Assembly (NCBI GenBank): GCA_016208495.1
Contig: JACQXX010000085.1
Location: forward strand, 1-64,000
Reading direction: 5' to 3'
DNA from: Acidobacteriota bacterium
GTDB lineage: Bacteria; Acidobacteriota; Blastocatellia; Chloracidobacteriales; Chloracidobacteriaceae
Length of the DNA stretch: 64,000 nucleotides
Each line of letters opens with the position of its first letter. Positions within the stretch are counted from its first letter, which is position 1. A program made the translations under genes and the position numbers. Below, piece after piece: positions 7,879-15,225 of this stretch. The notes beneath the pieces are model-generated. The model was not told the origin of the DNA and did not search any database. It saw nothing but the letters and a program-made list of their open reading frames with translations.

Positions 7879-9276
7879 ATGACTGACTTCGATTTAATTG
7901 TGATTGGTGCCGGCACTGGCGGATATGTCGCGGCGATTCACGCTGCCCAGGCTGGTTTGCGAACTGCACTGATTGAAAAAAATGAAAACCTTGGCGGCGA
8001 TGCGATTTTGCATGGGCTTGTACCGCGTCGGTCCTGGCAACAGAGTGCTGCGGTCTTTGAACAAACCCAATCGGCAGCGGAGTTTGGCGTCCTGGCAAGC
8101 AATGTGGCGCTCGATTTCGAAGCGGTGCAGCGCTACAAAAACAAAACGGTGCTCAAATCGGTCAAGGCCCTTGATTACTTGATGAACAAGAACAAAGTCA
8201 AAGTCTTAAAAGGGCAGGGAAAGCTTGAAGACCCAACCACGGTTGTTGTGACCACTCCGACCGGAGAGCAACGGATAACCACAGGGAAGATCATCCTGGC
8301 GACGGGTTCCACTTCGCGAACACTGCCTGAACTTCCGATTGATGGGCAGTTTATTCTCAATAGTGCGCAACTGGTTGAAATTGGGTCGCTTCCGAAATCG
8401 CTGGCGATTGTCGGTGCCGGGTCAACGGGTGTTGAACTGGCATCAGCGCTGGCCAGATTTGGCGTCGCGGTGACGTTGATCGAACAGCAAAACCGGGTGC
8501 TCCCACACGAAGACGAAGCCATCAGCCTGGAATTTGAACGGTCGCTCCGGGGCCTGGGCATCAAGATCAAAAATCATACCTACTGTGAACACGCCGAAGT
8601 AACCGGCACGGGCGTTGAACTGACGCTCAGGAATCAGGTCGGAGAGCGGCTTTCTCTGTCGGTTGATAAAGTGTGTGTGACTGTCGGGCGAGTTCCCCAG
8701 AGCGCCGGGCTGGGATTGGAGTGGACCCAGGCGGCGATCAAAAAGGGCTACGTTCAGGTCAACAAAATGCTGCAGACGGCAGAACCGACGATTTATGCCG
8801 TGGGCGACGTGGCCGACACGGTCTGGTTGCCTCACGTCGCGGCTTCGGAAGGTTTGCTGGCGGTTGGGCACATTCTCGAACGCGACGAAGTTGACCCGAT
8901 CAATTACGCCCACGTGCCGAGTTGTACCTACAGCGACCCGGAAGTGGCCAGTGTCGGGTTGACCGAAGCCGCCGCCAAAGCCCGTGGACACAAAGTCCGA
9001 ACTGGATCGTTTCCCTTTGTCGCTAACACCCAGGCGCGGGTGCTCAACCAGACCGAAGGCATGGTCAAACTGGTGAGCGACGCGCAATATGACGAACTCC
9101 TCGGCGTCCACATTGTCGGCGCGCGAGCTACAGAACTGATTGCCGAAGCGTGCATTGCCCTGCGTGGAGAAATGACAATTGACGAACTGATTCGCACCCT
9201 GCATGCCCATCCGACGCTCTCCGAGGCTTTGTGGGAAGCCGCGCTGACGATTCACAGCCGTCCAATTCGGTTTTGA
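7879..9276 (+). CDS. Lpd-like flavoprotein lacking redox cysteines
   Basis: A 465-residue FAD/NAD(P)-dependent oxidoreductase of the dihydrolipoyl dehydrogenase family. It has the N-terminal FAD dinucleotide motif GAGTGGYVAAIHAAQ (10-24), a second nucleotide-binding motif (AIVGAGSTGVELASALARFG), the FAD motif IYAVGDVAD and the C-terminal interface motif HAHPTLSEALWEAA carrying the His-Glu dyad. The active-site segment, normally GGTCLNVGCIP, reads GGDAILHGLVP (39-49), so both redox-active cysteines are replaced (A42 and L47). It therefore cannot run normal lipoamide dithiol chemistry. Known relatives that lost this disulphide act as NAD(P)H:quinone reductases or transhydrogenases, which is the best guess. 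No E2 gene is adjacent. Confidence 0.85.
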   Translation: MTDFDLIVIGAGTGGYVAAIHAAQAGLRTALIEKNENLGGDAILHGLVPRRSWQQSAAVFEQTQSAAEFGVLASNVALDFEAVQRYKNKTVLKSVKALDYLMNKNKVKVLKGQGKLEDPTTVVVTTPTGEQRITTGKIILATGSTSRTLPELPIDGQFILNSAQLVEIGSLPKSLAIVGAGSTGVELASALARFGVAVTLIEQQNRVLPHEDEAISLEFERSLRGLGIKIKNHTYCEHAEVTGTGVELTLRNQVGERLSLSVDKVCVTVGRVPQSAGLGLEWTQAAIKKGYVQVNKMLQTAEPTIYAVGDVADTVWLPHVAASEGLLAVGHILERDEVDPINYAHVPSCTYSDPEVASVGLTEAAAKARGHKVRTGSFPFVANTQARVLNQTEGMVKLVSDAQYDELLGVHIVGARATELIAEACIALRGEMTIDELIRTLHAHPTLSEALWEAALTIHSRPIRF

Positions 9277-9300
9277 GAGCCAGGGTTCAGGGTGGAAAAC

Positions 9301-9329
9301 CAGGGTTCAGGGTTCAGGGTTCAGGGTTT
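9301..9329. repeat. GGTTCAG heptamer array
   Basis: Four GGTTCAG units shortly after the Lpd-like stop codon; a further unit lies at 9282-9290. Confidence 0.85.
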
Positions 9330-9365
9330 CTTTCACAAATAGGTTTTTGGTTTGCACCTCGAAGA

Positions 9366-9562
9366 GTTGCAGTTCGGATAGCCGGTTGGTTGGCCGCTTT
9401 GGGCCTACCACCGGACCCAAGGCCATCTGTTTGTTTCTCCACGCGTCCCCCGCGCCTCAAGGCGCGGGGGACGCGTGGAGAGATGGAGAGAACGAACTTT
9501 TTTCCGGTGGTAGCTCGCAAAGCCTCGTAACCGACCGGCTATCCGAACGGCAACCCTTCGGG
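9366..9562. mobile_element. Palindromic MITE-like element
   Basis: Nested inverted repeats fold this segment on itself. The outer arms are TTGCAGTTCGGATAGCCGGT (9366-9385) against ACCGGCTATCCGAACGGCAA (near 9543-9562), the middle arms CTACCACCGGA against TCCGGTGGTAG, and the inner arms form a perfect 21-bp stem (9436-9456 with 9461-9481). There is no coding potential. The outer arms match the repeat that also brackets the large NACHT gene. Such a structure is typical of non-autonomous miniature elements; no matching transposase is identified here. Confidence 0.6.
9436..9481. terminator. Perfect 21-bp GC-rich hairpin
   Basis: Arms 9436-9456 and 9461-9481 are perfectly complementary around the tetraloop TCAA, with a run of five C paired to five G in the middle. 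It sits between the converging Lpd-like and NACHT-WD40 genes and could block transcription from both sides. There is no T-tract, so a classical intrinsic terminator is not shown. Confidence 0.55.
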
Positions 9563-9577
9563 ATGCTCAATCCAATT
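9511..9577 (-). repeat. 67-bp inverted repeat, left copy
   Basis: Matches the reverse complement of 14964-15030 at about 63 of 67 positions. The two copies face each other across the NACHT-WD40 gene. Similarity continues inward through GCTCAATTC...CCTTTCGAA into heptamer arrays on both sides. Confidence 0.8.
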
Positions 9578-9597
9578 CTTGAAGCTCAATTCCTTTC

Positions 9598-9650
9598 GAA
9601 CCCCGAACCCCGAACCCCGAACCCCGAACCCCGAACCCCGAACCCCGAAC
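9598..9650. repeat. CCCCGAA heptamer array
   Basis: About seven copies of CCCCGAA, directly abutting the stop codon of the NACHT-WD40 gene (stop at 9652-9654 on the minus strand). It is a one-base variant of the CCCTGAA unit. Confidence 0.9.
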
Positions 9651-9651
9651 C

Positions 9652-12600
9652 CTACCTCACATATTTGTCCAGCACGTCTTTCACGGCTTGTGGCTGGTAA
9701 AATTCTTTCCAGAGGTCTTCGGCGGGGTATGATCTCAGCGTGCCGAGTTCGGTATAGCGCAAATAGCGCATGCCTTCGGGGCTGCCGTCAAACCGGCCAT
9801 CCGGCAACAAATCGAGCCACGCCCCCGGTCCAAACGCGTAGCGATACAAAAACGTCTCTTCGCGTTCAAAATCCCAAAATTGCAACCGCCCCGCAGCACC
9901 TGCCGCGACCAGATATTTCCCGTTGGGTGCAAAACTGACAGTATAAACCGGCCCTAAATGTCCGTATTTGCTTTTGCTTCCAGGCGCTTTGCCCAATATG
10001 GCCAGACACTGACTGGTCTCCACATCCCACAATCGCACTGTTCCATCATCGCTTCCACTCGCTAGTCGTTTCCCATCTACCTCAAACGCCACTGAAACTA
10101 CTGGAAGCTTATGCCCTGATAGTACTCGTACCACGCGCTTTTGCTCTACATCCCACACATGCACTGTTCCATCATCATTTCCACTTGCTAGTTGCTGCTC
10201 TTCTACTCCAAAAGCTACGGAACTAACCCCAGATTGATTGCTTCTCAGTACTTGTATTGCATGTCCTTGCTCAATATTCCATATTCGCACTGTCCCGTCA
10301 GCACTTCCACTTGCCAACGACCTTCCATTTATCCCACCAAATGTTACTGATGTTACCCAAGATTTGTGGCCTTCCAGCGCCTGCACTAACTGTCTTTGCT
10401 CCAAGTCCCACACCCGTACTGTCATATCCCCACTTCCACTTACTAACTCTTTCTTATCTATCCCAAATGTTACCGAACTTACCCAAGCTTGATGGCCTAT
10501 CAATACCTGCACTACTTCTCCCCGCTCCACATTCCACACCCGCACCGTCCCACCATCACTGCCACTGGCCAACCACTTCCCATCCCTCCCAAATGCCACT
10601 GACCAAACCCTAGACTTATGGCCTTCCAACGCCTGTGCCTCCTCGCTCCGCTCCACATTCCACACCCACACCGTCCCATCGTGATTCCCACTCGCCAATC
10701 GTTTCCCATCCACCCCAAACGCTGCCGATTTTACTTCTGACTGGTGGCCTATCAATACCTGCATCACCTCACCTCGGTCCGCATTCCACACCCGCACCGT
10801 CTTGTCAGAACTCCCACTCGCCACCTGCCTCCCATCCACCCCAAACGCCACCGACCTCACCCCTGACTGGTGGCCTTCCAACACCTGCACCACCTCGCCC
10901 CGCTCTACATCCCACACCCGCACCGTCTTGTCAGAACTCCCACTCGCCACCTGCTTCCCATCCACCCCAAACGCCACCGACCAAACCCCTGACTGGTGGC
11001 CTTCCAATACCTGCACTACCTCTCCCCGCTCCACATCCCACACCCGCACCGTCCGATCAGCACTCCCACTCGCCAACCGCTTCCCATCCATCCCAAACAC
11101 CACCGAACTCACCCCTGATTGGTGACCTTCCAGCACCTGCACCACCTCACCTCGCTCCACATCCCACACCCGCACCGTCTTGTCATAACTCCCACTTGCC
11201 ACCCGCTTCCCATTCATCCCAAACGCCACCGAACTCACCCCTGATTGGTGACCTTCCAACACCTGCATGACCTTTCCCCGTTCCACATCCCACACCCACA
11301 CAGTCCCATTATTACTGCCACTTACCACCCGCTTCCCATCCACCACAAACGCCACCGAACTCACCCAATCCTGGTGGCCTTCCAACACCTGAACCACTTC
11401 ACCTCGTTCCACATTCCATACCCGCACCGTCCCATCATAACTCCCACTCGCCACCCGCTCCCCACCTCCCCCAAACGCCACCGAACTCACCCAATCCTGG
11501 TGGCCTTCCAACACCTGCACCAGTACTCCTGTCTGACTCTGGTAGAGGTACACCAGATTGCCGCTGCCAACCGCGATCAGGTTTCCATCCGGGCTGTAGG
11601 CAACTGCATTTACCTGGTTTGAATGCCCAAGCTGAACCATTGGAATCAGGTTTTGCAAATCCAGGGTAAGTGAGATCAATCCCTGACAATGCTCAATGAC
11701 AACTGTGGCAAGAATGGATGGGTCATAGTTTGCACCGCGAAAATCACAATTCCTCAACTTTGCTGAGGTAAAAGAAACACTCTCAAATTTGGCCGCTTGA
11801 AAATTGGTTTGCTCAAACTCAGCATGATTAAGGTTAGCTTTGGTAAATTCGGCATGGTGAAAGTTGGCATTGGAAAAACAGGCTGCCTCCAGCATCATGC
11901 CTTCCAGTTTGGCCTCCGGCATCTGAATTCCTGGTGGGATCCGAGTTGAAAATTCAGCTTGTAGCTTTGCCAAGTCATTGATTTTTTCTTCCATTCGACA
12001 GCGAATCCGACCGCTCCAGTACAAAAGCTGGAGCGCGTTTTCTGAGACTTTCGCTGTGTAGGGTGCCGTTAGAATCCCGCGCAAAACTTCGGCTATCTGG
12101 TCGGTTTCATCCAGCAAAGCCAAAAAGAAGACCACTTTTTGTTCAAAGCGTTTGGTGTTGAGGACTGAGCGGGCACTTTCGTCTGAGGCAATCAGGCATT
12201 CGTGGAGTTTGCAGGCCAGAAAGAACTCCATAAACGAGCGGTGCATAAACAAAAAGTTCCCGCTGTGGTCACGTTTGAGGAAGCTGGCGGCCTGGATTTC
12301 GCGGTCAACCAGTTCGGGTTCTTCGTCACCGACCGCAATCACCCGTTCGGTCATGAGCTTTTTCACAAAGGTCAAGAGTTCGCTAAAGTGAATCGCCGTC
12401 TGGTCGGTATTCCACATTTGCCACGCCAGTTCGAGCATCAGCCGGTAGCGTGTTTCACCACTCAGGATGCGGTTTTTCTTTTCGGTGTCTTCGCGTTCAA
12501 TCCACAAATCGGTGTAGACCCGATACAGCGTGGCGGTGGTCACTTTCTGGTTAGTTTGATCCAGCTCCGGCAGTGACTTGACGATCATATCCAGCAGCAA

Positions 12601-14823
12601 CGGACGATGGGCCAAATCCGCCAGATTGTGGATCTTGCGAAGTTTGCGAAGCGTCTTGACTTGTTCTGCTGGTCTGACCACCTGTCGGATGTACTGGCGA
12701 ATTTGCTTTTTATTAAACTCTTGCAGATACAGTACCTCGGCATCAGAACGCTGCCGAAGATCCCGCTTCAATTTGGTTTCTGTTTCAGAAAGTGTCGGCC
12801 CCTGGCCAATCACACGGGCCTGTTCCTCGCGGTTCTTGAAATAGTGGGTGCGACAGGTGATGAGGACCTTTCCGTTCTCTTTGGCAGCGCGGCTTAATTG
12901 GTTGAAATTGTTGCGGATTTGATCTGAAAGCATCCGGTCAGCCATTTCATCAAAGGCGTCAAAGAGCACGATGATCTTGCCGGTTTTCACCAGGTGTTCA
13001 AACCGTGAAAACAGAATGTCGCGCAGTCCCTTTTCATCAAAATGGCTGACGATGATGCCCGGAAGCGAAATCTCTTTCCGCACATCCTTTAAAGAAATCA
13101 GCACCGGCGCCGGATGCCGCACCGGGTCCAACAAGAACGCCTGTGCCCAGTTGCAGGCTAAAAAGCTGGAAATCGTCGTTTTGCCAGTGCCTAAATCCCC
13201 CAGCAGCACGAGCAGGTTTTCACGGCTGTCACCCAACCAGTCAGCGATGTATTTCAGCGCCGGAGTTGGTTTCGGGTTTTCGTACTGCCGGAGCACTTTG
13301 TCAGCCACAACGTCAGGCCGGATAAACCAGTCGTTTCCCAACCAGCGACGTTGCCGCCAGTCTTCATATTCGGCAATGAGTTTTCGGGCATAGTGCTCAA
13401 GCGGGACCAGTTCACTGAGCAATTCACCATAGGTCAGGCAGGTGATTCCGGCTTCTTCAAGCGACGTTCGTGAGCCGGCGGCAAATCCCTGGGCGGAAAT
13501 TGCAATCCACCGCATCATTGGGAGTTTGCGTTGGGCCAGGTTTTGTTGAGCCAGAATCTGGTCACGTTCCTTGCTGGTAATTTGGGTGTCTTTGCATTCG
13601 ACAATCGCCTGGATGGTAAAACCGGCTTCTTTTTTCTGAACCTGGAGATCAATCTGAATGCTGTGAAGTTCAAAGTTCCGTTTCACTTCAAAGCGCAGCA
13701 ACCGGTAGATGTCGGCGACCTCGTCTTCAAACCGCTTTCCTTTGCGATAACTTTCAGCGCCTGAAAGTCTTCGGTCTTCACGGTCAAATTTGCGCTCCCG
13801 GTGCGGGGCGTCTTCCAGTTCGGGTGCTTCACGAAGAAACCGATGTAACGGCAAATCAAGTGCTTCCAACAGTTGCCGGAAGCGAAGGTCAAAATCATCT
13901 GCCCGTTGAAAGTCAATCACTGGAATCTGTTGCAAAACTTCTGGCGTTGGGCAGAGCTTCAACAAAAGCGGAATCACCAGTCGCTCGCTGGGCGGTGCAT
14001 CCGGGTGTGATTTGAGGAATGAAGCCAGCGATTTTTGAAAACTCTGGTGACGAATCGCCTCTGGAGAAAGTCCGATGATCAGCTTGCGTGAATTTTTCAG
14101 CGCGCTGTCAAGGTTGGCGGTTTGGTGACCAGACAGAGCTGAGACGCCGGCGTCCTTCAACTTTTTGGCAAGGGTTTCGGCCCATTCGTGATCTTCGGGA
14201 GCAAAGTTGAGAAACACGTCTACGTGGGGCACCCATAACGCCTGGATTTGCTGTTGCGCCAGTTGCAATTGATTTTGGAAGCTTTCGGCCAGGGCAGGGG
14301 ACAGGTTGGGACGTGCCAGCATGTCTTCAAAGCGTTTCGCCTGTTGGAGCAGGTGGGCGACTTCCTCAGAGATTTCAAACGAGACGTGACTGGTCACCCA
14401 GTCGGAAAAATCGGCTGCTCGTGTCTGCAAATCTTTTTCGCGTTCAGGAGTCATCCACAGAATCACGGCGCTTTTGGTATCGCGAATGTCCTCCCGATGG
14501 CTGTTAAGCAGTGACAGAGCGGTGTCATATCGCTGGCGGCTTTGCTGGTGCAGATCGTCGAGTCCAATCGCAAACACACAGGCCGGCTGATGGAGCGTCC
14601 GACAAAACCGGGGCAGGCTCAACTGGTCATCCGGCTGATTGGCGAAGTCAAACTCAACGAACGAATACCCCGTGACCGTCTCCCGAAGTCGTTTGAACAC
14701 TTCACTTTGCAGCACCGCCGAATTGGCGACAAGAAAGATGATGTGTGAACGCCCCGGATTGCGCAGGCTAATCTGGAGGCGTTCCATTTGTTCGAGGAGC
14801 AACGTGTCGGAGGTATTGGCCAT
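9652..14823 (-). CDS. TIR-like/Mrr nuclease/NACHT/WD40 STAND protein
   Basis: A 1723-residue multidomain STAND NTPase, organised like an immune sensor. In order: residues about 1-160, an alpha/beta domain like a P-loop fold without Walker A (VFAIGLDDL, AVILWMTPE); about 200-330, a TIR-like domain (DVFLNFAPEDHEWAETLAKKL) with no obvious Glu at the usual NADase catalytic site; about 360-470, an Mrr-like PD-(D/E)XK nuclease (GKRFEDEV, IDL, IVECKD; D and ExK present); about 530-700, NACHT with Walker A GDLGTGKTT (near 541) and Walker B IIVLFDAFDE (near 614); about 800-960, helices; about 965-1040, pentapeptide repeats (ANFHH, ANLNH, AEFEQ); about 1060-1660, fourteen 42-residue WD40 repeats, enough for two seven-bladed propellers. 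The ATG at 14823 has a GGTTCAG array in place of a ribosome site. Phage defence or self/non-self sensing is inferred, not shown. Confidence 0.85.
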   Translation of the reverse strand: MANTSDTLLLEQMERLQISLRNPGRSHIIFLVANSAVLQSEVFKRLRETVTGYSFVEFDFANQPDDQLSLPRFCRTLHQPACVFAIGLDDLHQQSRQRYDTALSLLNSHREDIRDTKSAVILWMTPEREKDLQTRAADFSDWVTSHVSFEISEEVAHLLQQAKRFEDMLARPNLSPALAESFQNQLQLAQQQIQALWVPHVDVFLNFAPEDHEWAETLAKKLKDAGVSALSGHQTANLDSALKNSRKLIIGLSPEAIRHQSFQKSLASFLKSHPDAPPSERLVIPLLLKLCPTPEVLQQIPVIDFQRADDFDLRFRQLLEALDLPLHRFLREAPELEDAPHRERKFDREDRRLSGAESYRKGKRFEDEVADIYRLLRFEVKRNFELHSIQIDLQVQKKEAGFTIQAIVECKDTQITSKERDQILAQQNLAQRKLPMMRWIAISAQGFAAGSRTSLEEAGITCLTYGELLSELVPLEHYARKLIAEYEDWRQRRWLGNDWFIRPDVVADKVLRQYENPKPTPALKYIADWLGDSRENLLVLLGDLGTGKTTISSFLACNWAQAFLLDPVRHPAPVLISLKDVRKEISLPGIIVSHFDEKGLRDILFSRFEHLVKTGKIIVLFDAFDEMADRMLSDQIRNNFNQLSRAAKENGKVLITCRTHYFKNREEQARVIGQGPTLSETETKLKRDLRQRSDAEVLYLQEFNKKQIRQYIRQVVRPAEQVKTLRKLRKIHNLADLAHRPLLLDMIVKSLPELDQTNQKVTTATLYRVYTDLWIEREDTEKKNRILSGETRYRLMLELAWQMWNTDQTAIHFSELLTFVKKLMTERVIAVGDEEPELVDREIQAASFLKRDHSGNFLFMHRSFMEFFLACKLHECLIASDESARSVLNTKRFEQKVVFFLALLDETDQIAEVLRGILTAPYTAKVSENALQLLYWSGRIRCRMEEKINDLAKLQAEFSTRIPPGIQMPEAKLEGMMLEAACFSNANFHHAEFTKANLNHAEFEQTNFQAAKFESVSFTSAKLRNCDFRGANYDPSILATVVIEHCQGLISLTLDLQNLIPMVQLGHSNQVNAVAYSPDGNLIAVGSGNLVYLYQSQTGVLVQVLEGHQDWVSSVAFGGGGERVASGSYDGTVRVWNVERGEVVQVLEGHQDWVSSVAFVVDGKRVVSGSNNGTVWVWDVERGKVMQVLEGHQSGVSSVAFGMNGKRVASGSYDKTVRVWDVERGEVVQVLEGHQSGVSSVVFGMDGKRLASGSADRTVRVWDVERGEVVQVLEGHQSGVWSVAFGVDGKQVASGSSDKTVRVWDVERGEVVQVLEGHQSGVRSVAFGVDGRQVASGSSDKTVRVWNADRGEVMQVLIGHQSEVKSAAFGVDGKRLASGNHDGTVWVWNVERSEEAQALEGHKSRVWSVAFGRDGKWLASGSDGGTVRVWNVERGEVVQVLIGHQAWVSSVTFGIDKKELVSGSGDMTVRVWDLEQRQLVQALEGHKSWVTSVTFGGINGRSLASGSADGTVRIWNIEQGHAIQVLRSNQSGVSSVAFGVEEQQLASGNDDGTVHVWDVEQKRVVRVLSGHKLPVVSVAFEVDGKRLASGSDDGTVRLWDVETSQCLAILGKAPGSKSKYGHLGPVYTVSFAPNGKYLVAAGAAGRLQFWDFEREETFLYRYAFGPGAWLDLLPDGRFDGSPEGMRYLRYTELGTLRSYPAEDLWKEFYQPQAVKDVLDKYVR
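10490..11530 (-). repeat. Near-identical 126-bp WD40-coding repeats
   Basis: Tandem 126-bp units encoding WD40 repeats 2 to about 9 of the NACHT protein. Neighbouring units share long identical stretches; the blocks around 10860-10980 and 10980-11100 differ at only a few sites. The flanking WD repeats (1, 10-14) are much more diverged, so the central block was amplified or homogenised recently. Confidence 0.85.
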
Positions 14824-14827
14824 AGGA

Positions 14828-14898
14828 CTAGGGTTCGGGGTTCAGGGTTCAGGGTTCAGGGTTCAGGGTTCAGGGTTCAGGGTTCAGGGTTCAGGGTT
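14828..14898. repeat. GGTTCAG array abutting NACHT start
   Basis: About nine units of GGTTCAG/GGTTCGG, beginning 5 bp upstream of the NACHT-WD40 start codon and filling its expected ribosome-binding and leader region. Copy-number change here would alter the leader length. Confidence 0.9.
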
Positions 14899-15225
14899 TT
14901 CGAAAGGGATTGGGGTTCAAATATTGAATTGAGCATCCGAAGGGCTGGCGTTCGAATAGCCGGAATTGGATTGAGCATCCCGAAGGGCTGCCGTTCGGAT
15001 AGCCGGTGTGTTGCGAGGCTTTGCGAGCTATAGAATTTCAGATAAGGAAACCACGAAATACACGAAATACACAAAAAATAAATCCAAATATTTCAATGGT
15101 TTCTGAACTATGATTGCCGAAAACGCCACGGAAATAGTTATCTGAAAACCTATACCGCCGGGAAAAGAGATTGAGTTTCAAGAATTGGATTGAGCATCCC
15201 GAAGGGCAACGCTCCGTGGTGCAAA
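14899..15225. repeat. Gap with bracket repeat, right copies
   Basis: Non-coding gap upstream of the NACHT gene. It contains a shorter first copy (about 14931-14962) and then the full 67-bp repeat (14964-15030), the inverted partner of 9511-9577. A third fragment with the same GAGCATCCCGAAGGGC core is at about 15182-15210. Between 15040 and 15160 is AT-rich DNA with no recognisable gene. Confidence 0.75.

Noticed and set aside
8443-9255. 270-residue ORF antisense to the Lpd-like gene
   Set aside because: Shadow frame of a strongly supported gene; low-complexity, no motif.
9436-9481. Classical rho-independent terminator at the 21-bp hairpin
   Set aside because: No T-tract on either side; kept only as a possible terminator and as part of a palindromic element.
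10635-11270. 211-residue plus-strand Pro/Ser-rich ORF in the WD40 region
   Set aside because: Antisense translation of the 126-bp WD40 repeats, hence its apparent periodicity.
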